The notes beneath the pieces are model-generated. The model was not told the DNA's origin. It saw nothing but the letters and a program-made list of their open reading frames with translations, and did no database searches. Positions 1-8,835 of a DNA stretch of 64,000 nt are shown here, in pieces. The DNA lies in assembly GCF_003233845.1 (NCBI RefSeq), contig NZ_QKRB01000042.1, positions 124,001 to 188,000 of the forward strand, written 5' to 3'. The position numbers were made by a program, and so were the translations under genes. The DNA is from Paenibacillus sambharensis (GTDB lineage Bacteria; Bacillota; Bacilli; Paenibacillales; Paenibacillaceae). The first letter of the stretch is position 1. Every line of letters begins with the position of its first letter.

Positions 1-131
1 AAGCCCTTATTCTTACTTCCATCGTAATCAGCTTCGGGGTCACCTCGTTCTTCTTCGTCCTGGCCTACAGGGCGTATCAGGAGCTCGGAACAGACGATAT
101 GGAACAGCTAAGGGGACATGATGATGAATAA
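1..131 (+). CDS. mrpC: MrpC Na+/H+ antiporter subunit, C-terminal end (partial)
   Basis: Only the last 42 codons are present, reading from base 3 to a TAA at 129-131; the start lies before the window. The tail has a hydrophobic helix ([15 protein letters not shown]) followed by a short acidic end, as in MrpC/MnhC, a NuoK-like membrane subunit of the multi-subunit cation/proton antiporter. It overlaps the start of mrpD by 14 bases, the tight packing usual in mrp operons. The identity rests on this tail and on the mrpD-E-F-G order that follows. Confidence 0.8.
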   Translation, partial: ALILTSIVISFGVTSFFFVLAYRAYQELGTDDMEQLRGHDDE

Positions 132-1602
132 TTTGCTGATTATGCCGCTGCTCGTACCGCTGGTAACGGCAGTAGTGCTCATCTTCTTCAATAGACAGAT
201 TCGTCTGCAAAAATGGATTAGCGGGTTAAGCGCTCTTGCCAATGTGGGCGTTGCCGGTTATCTGGTGCATGTTGTCCGGCAGGAGGGAATTCAGACACTC
301 AACATGGGCGGCTGGGCGGCTCCTTACGGCATCGTATTCGTAGCCGACATGTTTGCGGCTCTACTGGTGCTCACAACAACCATTGTGAGTGCTGCGTGCC
401 TCTACTATGCATTTGGAAGCATCGGCAAAGAGCGGGAGAAATTTTACTTTTATCCGTTCTTTCAGTTCCTGATTGTGGGTGTTATCGGCTCCTTCCTTAC
501 AGGGGATATCTTTAATTTGTTCGTCTGCTTTGAGGTGATGCTGATTTCCTCGTATGCGCTGATTGTGCTGGGCGGTACAAAGAAACAGCTCCGCGAATCG
601 CTAAAGTATATTTTGATCAACATTATTTCCTCAGCTTTGTTTGTGGCAAGTGTGGCCTACTTGTATGCGGTCGTCGGTACCTTGAACATGGCACATTTGT
701 CCGTCCGGGTTGCGGAAGCGGGACAGGGGGGAGTGCTGACTACCATCTCCGTGCTGTTCCTGATCGTATTTGGCCTTAAGGCTGGTTTGTTCCTGTATTT
801 CTGGCTCCCTGGCTCCTACAAGGTGCCTCCGGCAGCGATTACAGCCGTATTTGGCGGTCTGTTGACCAAGGTGGGGCTGTACGCGATTATCCGCACCTTT
901 ACGCTGATTTTCTATCATGATCCATACATAACCCACACGCTCATTGGCTGGTTGGCCGCTGCCACAATGCTGCTTGGTGTTATTGGCGCAATCGCTTATT
1001 GGGATATTCACAGAATTCTGATCTATAATATAGTCGCAGCGGTAGGATTCATTGCCTTCGGTTTGGCGGCTGCCAATCAGGCAGCTCTTGAGGGAGCCAT
1101 TTATTATCTGGTTCATGACATGATCGTCAAAGCACTGCTGTTCCTCCTGGGGGGCACCATTATAGCTTATACGGGCACGGCCACAATCAAGGAAATGGGT
1201 GGTTTAATGCGCACCCGCCCGGTGCTCGGCTGGATGTTCTTCATCGCTGCTATGGCTCTAGTCGGGGTGCCTCCGCTCAGCGGTTTCATTGGCAAGCTTC
1301 TGATTGTCGAAGGCGGCCTTCAGGCAGGCTTCTACTGGATAACCGGAATCGGACTGCTGACAAGCCTGCTGATCCTGTATTCCATGATGAGGATCTTCAT
1401 GAACGTCTTCTGGGGTGTGCCCAAGCGTCCGCTGTCAGAACCGAAGAAGGGAACGGGCTGGCTGCTGCTGCCGGCTTCCTGCCTTGTCATTCTGACGATT
1501 GTATTAGGGTTAGGGGCAGAGTGGATCTATCCTTACGTTAACCAGGCAGGTGAAACGCTGCTGAATCCGGACCAGTACATTCAAGCGGTGTTAAAGGAGT
1601 AG
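118..1602 (+). CDS. mrpD: MrpD, Na+/H+ antiporter subunit D
   Basis: Polytopic membrane protein of 494 residues, homologous to the proton-pumping NuoL/M/N subunits of complex I. It is one of the two large subunits of the Mrp complex, which exports Na+ in exchange for H+ and supports pH and salt tolerance. About 14 hydrophobic segments are visible. The proton-antiporter signature includes a conserved Glu ([11 protein letters not shown], about residue 140) and a Lys in a helix (VFGLKAGLF, about residue 220). Three consecutive ATG codons (118, 121, 124) follow AAGGGGA, so the exact start may be up to six bases later. It overlaps mrpC and is followed six bases later by mrpE. Confidence 0.93.
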   Translation: MMMNNLLIMPLLVPLVTAVVLIFFNRQIRLQKWISGLSALANVGVAGYLVHVVRQEGIQTLNMGGWAAPYGIVFVADMFAALLVLTTTIVSAACLYYAFGSIGKEREKFYFYPFFQFLIVGVIGSFLTGDIFNLFVCFEVMLISSYALIVLGGTKKQLRESLKYILINIISSALFVASVAYLYAVVGTLNMAHLSVRVAEAGQGGVLTTISVLFLIVFGLKAGLFLYFWLPGSYKVPPAAITAVFGGLLTKVGLYAIIRTFTLIFYHDPYITHTLIGWLAAATMLLGVIGAIAYWDIHRILIYNIVAAVGFIAFGLAAANQAALEGAIYYLVHDMIVKALLFLLGGTIIAYTGTATIKEMGGLMRTRPVLGWMFFIAAMALVGVPPLSGFIGKLLIVEGGLQAGFYWITGIGLLTSLLILYSMMRIFMNVFWGVPKRPLSEPKKGTGWLLLPASCLVILTIVLGLGAEWIYPYVNQAGETLLNPDQYIQAVLKE

Positions 1603-1608
1603 ATAACG

Positions 1609-2085
1609 ATGGCTTCACAAATATTACTCAATCTGTTGATCGCATTCGTGTGGATGTTTCTGAAAAATACCTGGAACCCTGCCACCTTTATAGTGGGCTA
1701 TCTAATCGGATTGCTGTTTCTATTCATGCTGCGGCGTTTCTTGAATGGCGAGTTCTATATGCGGCGGATAGGCGCGATTGTTAATTTAATCCTGCTGTTC
1801 CTTAAGGAGCTTCTGCTCTCCAATATAACCGTCATTAAGGAGATTGTCCGGCCGCGGCTGCGTATCCGGCCCGGTATCTTCACTCTGAAGACGGAGCTTA
1901 AGTCTGATTGGGAGGTTACCGTCCTGGCCTGTCTGATAACCCTGACTCCAGGTACACTGACACTTGAGGTATCGCCGGATAATTCAACATTGTATATTCA
2001 TGCTATGGATATTGAAGACGCCGAAATGCTGGAGAAGCAAATAAAAGGTTCCTTCGAGAAGGCCATTATGGAGGTGTCAAGATAA
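1609..2085 (+). CDS. mrpE: MrpE, Na+/H+ antiporter subunit E
   Basis: Small subunit of 158 residues with two or three hydrophobic segments in the first 70 residues and a soluble C-terminal part. The motif TLTPGTLTLEVSPD near residues 103-120 is characteristic of MrpE/MnhE. It is part of the same antiporter complex as the flanking genes. The stop codon shares one base with the start of mrpF (TAATG), indicating translational coupling. Confidence 0.92.
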   Translation: MASQILLNLLIAFVWMFLKNTWNPATFIVGYLIGLLFLFMLRRFLNGEFYMRRIGAIVNLILLFLKELLLSNITVIKEIVRPRLRIRPGIFTLKTELKSDWEVTVLACLITLTPGTLTLEVSPDNSTLYIHAMDIEDAEMLEKQIKGSFEKAIMEVSR

Positions 2086-2372
2086 TGCTTCAAGTTATGC
2101 TGCTTATTGCGCTCATCATCTTGTCATTCTCCGTTCTGACCGGTTTGGTCCGTGTACTACTAGGCCCCTCAATGCCCGACCGTATCATTGCGCTGGACAC
2201 AATAGGTATTAACCTGATCGGCATTGTAGCGATTCTCTCCGTTATGCAGAGAACACAGACTTATCTGGAAATCATCCTGTTAATCGGTATCGTAGCGTTT
2301 CTGGGTACGATTGCCTTCTCGAAATATATCGAGAAAGGAGCCGTGATTGAGCATGAAAGAAGTGATCGTTGA
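2085..2372 (+). CDS. mrpF: MrpF, Na+/H+ antiporter subunit F
   Basis: A 95-residue protein with three transmembrane helices. The segment LGPSMPDRIIALDTIG after the first helix is the conserved MrpF/MnhF loop. It starts on the last base of mrpE and overlaps the start of mrpG. In the family this small subunit is needed for assembly and activity of the Mrp complex. Confidence 0.92.
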   Translation: MLQVMLLIALIILSFSVLTGLVRVLLGPSMPDRIIALDTIGINLIGIVAILSVMQRTQTYLEIILLIGIVAFLGTIAFSKYIEKGAVIEHERSDR

Positions 2373-2733
2373 ATCGCTGGTAGGCATTCTGGTTCTGCTT
2401 GGCGCTCTGCTCAGTGCGCTAAGCTCCTTCGGATTAATCCGGCTCCCTGATGTATACCTTCGTTCTCATGCCGCGACCAAGAGCACCACATTAGGCATCC
2501 TCAGTATCTTGACCGGTGCATTCCTGTATTTCATGCTGCTTGACGGCCATACGAGTGCCAGGCTGCTGCTGGGGATTATCTTTGTCTTCATCACTGCGCC
2601 GGTAGCTGGTCATCTAATTGGACGGGCAGCATACCGCACAGGTGTGCCTCTCTGGTCGAAGAGTGTGCAGGATGACTTGAAGGCGGTTGTAGAGCAGGAA
2701 GAGCAGTCCAGGGAACGGGGCCGGAATGGCTAG
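2353..2733 (+). CDS. mrpG: MrpG, Na+/H+ antiporter subunit G
   Basis: A protein of 126 residues with three hydrophobic helices and the motif IRLPDVYLRSHAATKS, which identifies MrpG/MnhG. It is the last gene of the operon and ends just before a strong terminator. Start choice: ATG at 2353 gives the usual family N-terminus; an in-frame TTG at 2347 sits closer to the AAAGGAG at 2334-2340 (six bases) and could be used instead, adding two residues. Confidence 0.9.
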   Translation: MKEVIVESLVGILVLLGALLSALSSFGLIRLPDVYLRSHAATKSTTLGILSILTGAFLYFMLLDGHTSARLLLGIIFVFITAPVAGHLIGRAAYRTGVPLWSKSVQDDLKAVVEQEEQSRERGRNG

Positions 2734-2748
2734 AGGTTAAATATTGTT

Positions 2749-2783
2749 GCGTCAGGGATATTCATCCCTGGCGCTTATTTTTT
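2749..2783 (+). terminator. Terminator of the mrp operon
   Basis: GCGTCAGGGAT (2749-2759) pairs with ATCCCTGGCGC (2764-2774), with one G-U pair and a four-base loop, and is followed by TTATTTTTT. It lies 16 bases after the mrpG stop. Confidence 0.9.
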
Positions 2784-2881
2784 ATGTGGGTTGAATGAAA
2801 TGGTTTGAGAATGTCACCTTAATTTACACAACATTTATAATTTTGACTAAGAAGATGTAAAATATTTGGCATTCAGCCTAA

Positions 2882-2911
2882 TTGACCCCATTTTAACGGG
2901 TCTGCTATACT
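2882..2911 (+). promoter_or_regulatory. Promoter (extended -10) for the surface nuclease/nucleotidase gene
   Basis: TTGACC (2882-2887), an 18-base spacer and TATACT (2906-2911) preceded by TGC, which makes an extended -10. Predicted transcription start is about 2918, leaving a leader of about 260 nt before the coding region at 3176. Upstream, TTTACA (2823-2828) and TTTATA (2834-2839) lie 11 bases apart, resembling the repeat pattern of PhoP boxes, though farther upstream than usual. Confidence 0.65.
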
Positions 2912-3175
2912 TGTGAGCAGGAAATGGTGTTATTTAACCGGACACGAAGATGATAAAGCGATCAAGGCTGCATACCGACACAAATGTCTCCAATTGCTGT
3001 GACCAGGGAATGGTACTGTCATACAGTCTGGAGGCATTTTGCTATGTGCCGGCAAAATTTTTACACAAGCAAAATTCCAGCATAATCATACCATTACAGT
3101 CGCTTGATACTCTTAATGTTGGGCAGAAATGACCCATTTTCGAAATGGTGAGAGGAGAGTTGATGAGAGGTGCAA
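2912..3175 (+). other. Untranslated leader with candidate attenuator hairpins
   Basis: No credible gene lies in this stretch of about 260 nt. It contains an imperfect terminator-like hairpin, ATTTTGC (3036-3042) pairing with GCAAAAT (3052-3058) and running into TTTTT, and a small hairpin CCATTT-TCG-AAATGG just before the ribosome site. It does not match a riboswitch class I recognise. The start codon is preceded by GAGAGG at 3165-3170. Confidence 0.4.
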
Positions 3176-6100
3176 ATGTTGCAGAGCATCAAGAAGCAGG
3201 TTAGTCTGCTGCTGGCCGTGATGATGGTGGCCGGTTGTGTGTTTGGCAGCCAATCCGCACCGGTTACGGCAAGGACAGCGGATGCTGAACCTGCAAGTGT
3301 AATCGCAGCGACATATGGAGATGACAATGCGGGGGAGGGTAGTGAGGCAGAACCCGCGCCACAAGATGGGGAGGTTCCTGCAGAGAATGGCGAGGTTACG
3401 ACTCTAGCGGCAGCAAGAACGCTCGAAGCGGGTACATATGTAAGCATTACTGGCATTGTAACACACAGCGAAACGAGCGGCGGTGCTGTGAATCTCTATG
3501 TCCAGGATGATACAGCCGGTATCGTTGTGCGCGGCATCGACCTGGCAGCAGCGGCGGGAGACCGAATTACTGCTTCCGGCAAGGTGCAGCAGTATTACGG
3601 ACTGGCGCAGCTTCAAGCCGAGGAATTTGCTGTAACGGCCCCTGGTGCAGGTCTGCCTGCCCCGCAGCTTGTTCAGGGAACAGATTTGCAGGCGGATAAG
3701 GGCGAGTCTGTCGAATCGGAGTTCGTGGAAGTACGCGATGTTACGGTGGGAACAGGGAATAACTACAAGGAATTTAAGGTGACGGATGCACAGAATGATG
3801 AGTTCATTATTAAGTCTTCCTATCTGCAGTCCGGACAAGCCTATGATTTAATCAGAGGTGTGGTCACCTACTCTTACGGTAACTACATGCTGATTCCCCG
3901 CATGGAAACCGATATTGTTCAGGATACTGAAGCGGTTATCGCAAATCCAGCGCCGGACAAGCCGGTAACGCCCGGAACATCCGTCGAGCTGTACAACCCG
4001 TTAGGATTGGGCACGATTTACTATACGCTCGATGGCAGCACGCCATCTGCCGAGAACGGCATGAAATATGAAGCTCCGATTGTAATTGAGAAGACAACGA
4101 CTATTAAGGCTATTAGGGAGCATGAAGGGGAACCGGGTGAAATCTTCGAGTTCGCTTACCGGGTTGCCCAGGTCTATGATGGAATCAGCATTCACGAAAT
4201 TCAAGGTGCTGCCCATATATCTCCGATTGTCGGCCAAGAAGTTACGAACGTCGAAGGCATCGTAACCATGAAGCGCGGCAAGAAATGGTATATGCAGGCT
4301 GAACAAGCAGCTTGGGATAGCAGCGACGCAACCTCAGAGGCTGTTCTTGTTTCAAGCGTTGATATCAGTCCTGCTGTCGGCGATAAGGTGAAGGTAAGCG
4401 GTACGGTAGAAGAAATCACGGAGGCTGGATATGCAACGTCCGTAGATCTGACAACAACACAAATTACGGCAGCATCCGTCGATGTCATCTCCAGTGGAAA
4501 CACACTGCCTGCTCCGGTTGTAATTGGCCGGGACCGTACTCAACCGACAGCCGTTATTTCAACTGCAGAGACCTTCACGACATTCTCTCCAGCTGACAGA
4601 GCCCTTGATTTCTATGAGAGCCTGGAAGGCATGCGCCTGCAGCTGGATGACGCCAGGATTGTTGGTCCATACAGTTATGAAATCCCGGTTGTTCTGGGCG
4701 GCCAATCCGCAGCAGAGGTTATGACAGAAGCGGGCGGAATTATGCTCACGGAGGAAGATCTGAACCCGCAGAGAATCTTGATTGCGAGGAAGCCGGCGGT
4801 ACAGGTGAAGACGGGTGACAAGTTTGCCGGTCCTATTACCGGTGTGCTCGCTTATGATTACAGCAATTATAAGGTCATTCCCGAGAAGCTTCCGGAGATC
4901 ATCCCAAGCAAGAATGAGCGGGAAGTCACCCAGATTAATCCGGAGGAGGACAAGCTGACGGTTGCTTCATTCAATATCGAGAACTTCTGGAACAATCCGA
5001 GTGAAGCGGAGACGGCCAGGAGAAATAAGATTGCCGGCTCTATCGTCCAAAACTTGAAATCGCCGGATATCCTCTCACTGATCGAGGTACAGGATGACGA
5101 TGGCTCCACAGATTCCGGCACAACCAAGGCGGATGACAATTACGGGGCGCTGATCGCGGCCATTAAGGAGCAGGGCGGACCAGCATACAGCTACACGGAC
5201 ATCGCTCCTGTTAACAATGCGGATGGAGGAGCGCCAGGCGGCAATATAAGAGTAGGCTTCCTGTACAATCCAGAGCGTGTAACGCTTGCCGAGACCGCTG
5301 GAGGCAAAGGAACAGCGACTCAGAGCGTTACATACGGAGAGAATGGGTTGAATGTCAACCCGGGACGGATCGAGCCGCAGAATGAGGCATTTAATGATTC
5401 ACGCAAGCCGCTTGCGGCCGAATTTCTGTTCAAAGGGGAACGCGTCATTGTTATCGCGAACCACTTCAATTCGAAGGGCGGGGACGAAGCGCCGTTTGGC
5501 GGCATCCAGCCTCTTCCGGATGTGCTCAAGAGTGAGGTGCAGCGCCATCAGATTGCACAAATCGTAAACAGCTTCGTTGATTCTGTTATGGAACAGAACC
5601 CTTCGGCAAACGTGGTTGTTATGGGGGACCTGAACGATTATCAATTCTCCAAGACACTAGAGCTTACCAAAGGGAAACACCTGGTTAATCTGGTTGACCT
5701 GCTGCCTGTAAACGACAGGTATTCCTATGTATATCAAGGCAACTCGCAAACGCTTGATCACCTGCTTGTGAACAGAAGCCTTGTTCCATTCTCGGAATTC
5801 GATATCGTGCATATTAATGCTGATTTCGACACCAGCCATGGACGGGTTAGTGACCACGATCCGCTGCTCGCCCAGCTCGATGTGCTGGAGGAGGCCAAAT
5901 ATTCGCAGCTTCATATTCTGCATACGAATGATACACACGGCCATCTGGAACGGATAGCGAAACGCGTGACGGCTACTCAGCAGCTGCGCCAGCCGGACAC
6001 CCTTCTGCTTGATGCTGGTGATGTCTTCTCAGGCACACTGTACTTCAACCAGTACAAGGGACTTGCCGATCTGGAGTTCATGAATATGCTGGGTTATGAT

Positions 6101-8218
6101 GCAATGGTATTCGGCAACCATGAGTTTGATAAGGATTCGGCTACACTCAAGGCATTTATCGATAAGGCGGAGTTCCCGTTTGTCAGCTCCAACATTGATT
6201 TCAGCAAGGACGAGCTTCTAGGCGGGCTGTATCACGATTCTATCGGTGAACCGGGCGAATCCTCGAAGATCTATCCGGCGATTGTTCGTGAGATCAGCGG
6301 TCAGAAGGTCGGTATTATCGGTCTGACGACAGAAGACACAGTGGCGCTTGCGTCACCGGGTGATGTTGTATTCAACGATCATAAAGCAAGTGCGGAAGCT
6401 GCAGTTTCCCGCCTGCAAGAGATGGGCGTTAACCAGATCATTGCACTTTCCCATCTCGGTTACAGTGCGGATGAAAAGCTGGCAGAAGCCGTGCAGGGAA
6501 TTGACATTATTGTTGGCGGCCATTCTCACACTGTACTGACTGAGCCGGTGGTGGTGAACGAAGATAGTGAACCTACCTTAATCGTTCAGACCGGGGAGTA
6601 CAGTGTAAATCTGGGTGAATTAAGTGTTATGTTTGACCATGACGGCGTAATCCGGCACTGGAACGGAAAGCTTCATCCGGTAGATAGCTATCCGGCGGAT
6701 AAGGAAGTACAGGCGCGGATGAACAATTATTATGATCCTCCGCTTGCAGCATTGAAGAACACCGTTGTAGGTAAAACAGAGGTTTTCCTGGACGGGGACC
6801 GCACTCACGTTCGTAAGCAGGAAACGAATCTCGGGAACCTGATGACGGACGGCATGCGTGCCAAGGTCAAGGCTACCTATCCGAACGTAGAAGGAATCAA
6901 AGGTTATGTGGCCATACAGAATAGCGGCGGCATCCGTGCCTCTATTCCGGTAACGGCTGACGGCAAGCAGCCGGGTGATATTACGCTGGGCGAGGTTCTA
7001 ACGGTAATGCCGTTCGGCAATAATCTGACAGCAATCAAGATGACGGGCAAGGAAATCACCGCAGCGCTGGAGAACGGCGTAAGCAGCATTGGAGAGGGCC
7101 GTTTCCCACAGGTTTCCGGTATGCGCTTCTCCTACGATTCCAGCAAACAGGCGGAAAAATATGATGCTGTGAATGACAAAGTAACGCAGGAAGGCAAGCG
7201 TATCCTGAAGGTGGAGATCAAGAACAGCGATGGCACCTTCTCCGCGATTGATCCCAATGCGTATTACATGGTGGCAACCAATTCATTCCTGGCGAGTGGC
7301 GGAGACTTCTACCATGTGATGGCTGATGCCGTGGCTGACGGCCGCTTGTACGAAATGAATCTGGTTGATTATGAAGTATTTACCGACTATCTGAAGGAAA
7401 TCGGTACCGTAAAGATCGGGACAGAGAACCGGATTACGGATTTGAAGGGTGTTGAGCCGCAGCCGCAACCGCAGCCGCAACCCCCTGCGAACGGCGGTAT
7501 ACCCGGCGGTGGAGGCGGCGGTGGTGGAGGGAATACTGGCGGCACCGGCGGCTACATTCCTCCAGTAACAGTACCTGGCGGGAATGAACCAACGGCACCG
7601 GCAGCACCGGCCCAGCCAACAGCCCCTCAAACACCTGGTGGAGGCTCGGCACCAGCTGTGCCTGCTCAGCCTCCGGTAACATTTGCGGATATCTCGGGAC
7701 ATTGGGCAAATAGTGCGATCAGCCGAGCAGCTCAGGCAGGGATCGTTATGGGTTATAACGACGGTTCATTCCGTCCGAATAAGTCAACAACCAGGGCAGA
7801 GTTTGTTGTTATGGCTGCGAGGGCATTCCAGTGGGAAGCGGATGGCTCATCAGAGGGATTCAAGGATGCAGGTAAAATCCCAGACTGGGCTGCTGAAGCT
7901 GTTAATGCGGCAGCGGCCAAAGGGATTATTAGCGGATATCCGGACGGCACATTCCAGCCTAACAAGGAGTTGACCCGTCAGGAGTTAGCCGTTATCATAG
8001 CTAAACTGCTCCAATTAAACGTGGAAAAGAGCAGCGTTCCCGGCTTCCGTGATGCGGATCACATTGACGCGTGGGCGCAGGATTATGTGGCAGCAGTTGT
8101 TGAAGCGGGACTGATGAATGGTGTCGGCGGCAGCAGGTTCGCCCCCGTTCAGCCAGCCACAAGAGCTGAAGTGATAGCCATGCTGGTTAAAGGAATGGAG
8201 TATCAAAGTAAAATCTAG
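3176..8218 (+). CDS. Multidomain SLH-anchored nuclease / 5'-nucleotidase surface protein
   Basis: About 1680 residues, exported and cell-wall bound. Order of parts: signal peptide whose hydrophobic core ends in VAGC (a possible lipobox); OB-fold-like domain about 80-200; chitobiase C-terminal-like domain about 255-320 (IYYTLDGSTPS); second OB-like domain about 330-430; an endonuclease/exonuclease/phosphatase domain about 594-900 (SFNIENFW, MGDLNDY, SDHDPLL); a metallophosphatase-type 5'-nucleotidase about 910-1400 (HTNDTHGH, GNHEFD, GGHSH, then NSGGIRA of the C-terminal domain); Pro/Gln and Gly-rich linkers; and three SLH domains about 1500-1680. Known families suggest that it cuts extracellular nucleic acid and dephosphorylates the nucleotides, giving phosphate and nucleosides. 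The layout recalls Bacillus YhcR with a different nuclease and anchor. GTG at 3170 is an alternative start. Single-gene unit between promoter and terminator. Confidence 0.9.
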   Translation: MLQSIKKQVSLLLAVMMVAGCVFGSQSAPVTARTADAEPASVIAATYGDDNAGEGSEAEPAPQDGEVPAENGEVTTLAAARTLEAGTYVSITGIVTHSETSGGAVNLYVQDDTAGIVVRGIDLAAAAGDRITASGKVQQYYGLAQLQAEEFAVTAPGAGLPAPQLVQGTDLQADKGESVESEFVEVRDVTVGTGNNYKEFKVTDAQNDEFIIKSSYLQSGQAYDLIRGVVTYSYGNYMLIPRMETDIVQDTEAVIANPAPDKPVTPGTSVELYNPLGLGTIYYTLDGSTPSAENGMKYEAPIVIEKTTTIKAIREHEGEPGEIFEFAYRVAQVYDGISIHEIQGAAHISPIVGQEVTNVEGIVTMKRGKKWYMQAEQAAWDSSDATSEAVLVSSVDISPAVGDKVKVSGTVEEITEAGYATSVDLTTTQITAASVDVISSGNTLPAPVVIGRDRTQPTAVISTAETFTTFSPADRALDFYESLEGMRLQLDDARIVGPYSYEIPVVLGGQSAAEVMTEAGGIMLTEEDLNPQRILIARKPAVQVKTGDKFAGPITGVLAYDYSNYKVIPEKLPEIIPSKNEREVTQINPEEDKLTVASFNIENFWNNPSEAETARRNKIAGSIVQNLKSPDILSLIEVQDDDGSTDSGTTKADDNYGALIAAIKEQGGPAYSYTDIAPVNNADGGAPGGNIRVGFLYNPERVTLAETAGGKGTATQSVTYGENGLNVNPGRIEPQNEAFNDSRKPLAAEFLFKGERVIVIANHFNSKGGDEAPFGGIQPLPDVLKSEVQRHQIAQIVNSFVDSVMEQNPSANVVVMGDLNDYQFSKTLELTKGKHLVNLVDLLPVNDRYSYVYQGNSQTLDHLLVNRSLVPFSEFDIVHINADFDTSHGRVSDHDPLLAQLDVLEEAKYSQLHILHTNDTHGHLERIAKRVTATQQLRQPDTLLLDAGDVFSGTLYFNQYKGLADLEFMNMLGYDAMVFGNHEFDKDSATLKAFIDKAEFPFVSSNIDFSKDELLGGLYHDSIGEPGESSKIYPAIVREISGQKVGIIGLTTEDTVALASPGDVVFNDHKASAEAAVSRLQEMGVNQIIALSHLGYSADEKLAEAVQGIDIIVGGHSHTVLTEPVVVNEDSEPTLIVQTGEYSVNLGELSVMFDHDGVIRHWNGKLHPVDSYPADKEVQARMNNYYDPPLAALKNTVVGKTEVFLDGDRTHVRKQETNLGNLMTDGMRAKVKATYPNVEGIKGYVAIQNSGGIRASIPVTADGKQPGDITLGEVLTVMPFGNNLTAIKMTGKEITAALENGVSSIGEGRFPQVSGMRFSYDSSKQAEKYDAVNDKVTQEGKRILKVEIKNSDGTFSAIDPNAYYMVATNSFLASGGDFYHVMADAVADGRLYEMNLVDYEVFTDYLKEIGTVKIGTENRITDLKGVEPQPQPQPQPPANGGIPGGGGGGGGGNTGGTGGYIPPVTVPGGNEPTAPAAPAQPTAPQTPGGGSAPAVPAQPPVTFADISGHWANSAISRAAQAGIVMGYNDGSFRPNKSTTRAEFVVMAARAFQWEADGSSEGFKDAGKIPDWAAEAVNAAAAKGIISGYPDGTFQPNKELTRQELAVIIAKLLQLNVEKSSVPGFRDADHIDAWAQDYVAAVVEAGLMNGVGGSRFAPVQPATRAEVIAMLVKGMEYQSKI

Positions 8219-8231
8219 ATTCGGTAATTGT

Positions 8232-8273
8232 ACAAGACCATCCCGGCTCTCTTAGGGATGGTCTCTTGTTTTA
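8232..8273 (+). terminator. Terminator after the surface nuclease gene
   Basis: GACCATCCC (8236-8244) pairs with GGGATGGTC (8255-8263); the stem extends through ACAAGA/TCTTGT with a two-base bulge, and the RNA continues as CTTGTTTTAGG. Confidence 0.85.
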
Positions 8274-8321
8274 GGTAAGAGACTTTAATAAAAGCGCTCC
8301 CAAATCCATAAATACAAATTA

Positions 8322-8351
8322 TTGACAAAATTGTGGCGGCGAGGTTATAAT
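8322..8351 (+). promoter_or_regulatory. Strong promoter of the cellulase cluster
   Basis: Perfect consensus hexamers, TTGACA (8322-8327) and TATAAT (8346-8351), separated by 18 bases. Predicted start of transcription is about 8358, giving a leader of about 480 nt before the GH6 gene. A weak cre-like site (TAAAAGCGCTCCC, about 8289-8301) lies just upstream. Confidence 0.85.
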
Positions 8352-8835
8352 GTTACCAGGAATTAGCAGCGCCTAGTGAATTGCGAGCCGTACCCTGTTC
8401 AGCAGGGCAGTTCTTCAAGGAGGTGATGCGATACAAGAAGTTGCGAGGCTTTGCTGCTTTTATTCTTCATCGGAGAAAGGGAGAATCAGAGTCATAAAAT
8501 CAGAAGTTTTATGAAAGCGTTTTAAAGAAATGGACTGCCAGTATTCCCGCTTATTTCAACCAACCTTCCCGATCGCCTCTACAGCCAATCGAGCCAAACT
8601 GCCGGAGTCAGAACCAGTCTTGTCTGGATGTTGATGATACCGCTTACTCGATTTATTTGTGTTCCTGCCAATTGTAAACCCAGCTGTTATACCAACTATT
8701 GCTTATCGAGAGAGATGTCTGACGTTACATCTTCGTCGTCAAGTCTGTTTGCTGTGCCCGCAGTTTATCATTCCAGATTGTCAGGGGGGACCGGAGTCAG
8801 GATGGCCCAATTACTCATACTGAAGGAGTGAAGTT
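8352..8835 (+). other. Long 5' leader of the cellulase cluster, function unknown
   Basis: About 480 nt between the promoter and the GH6 start with no convincing gene. It holds a hairpin CCCTG-TTCAG-CAGGG (about 8393-8407); a very strong ribosome-binding sequence AAGGAGGTGAT (8417-8427) with the only nearby ATG (8426) inside it, opening a 23-codon frame to 8497; a cre-like site at 8511-8526; a small CCAG/CTGG hairpin near 8614; and the ten-base repeat CCGGAGTCAG at about 8602 and 8790. A 67-codon frame at 8628-8831 has no ribosome site and odd composition, so I do not call it. No known riboswitch consensus was recognised. Confidence 0.5.
8511..8526 (+). promoter_or_regulatory. Candidate CcpA site (cre) in the cellulase leader
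   Basis: ATGAAAGCGTTTTAAA fits the cre core (WTGNAANCGNWWNC) closely. It lies about 155 bases downstream of the predicted transcription start, where bound CcpA could block elongation. Catabolite repression of a cellulase operon is expected from the biology of the group; binding is inferred. Confidence 0.5.

Noticed and set aside
8426-8497. 23-codon frame after a perfect Shine-Dalgarno in the cellulase leader
   Set aside because: The ATG is inside the ribosome site, so normal initiation is not expected; kept only as part of the leader description.
8628-8831. 67-codon open frame just before the GH6 gene
   Set aside because: No ribosome site, unusual composition (Ser/Cys-rich), and it lies in the untranslated leader; most likely chance.
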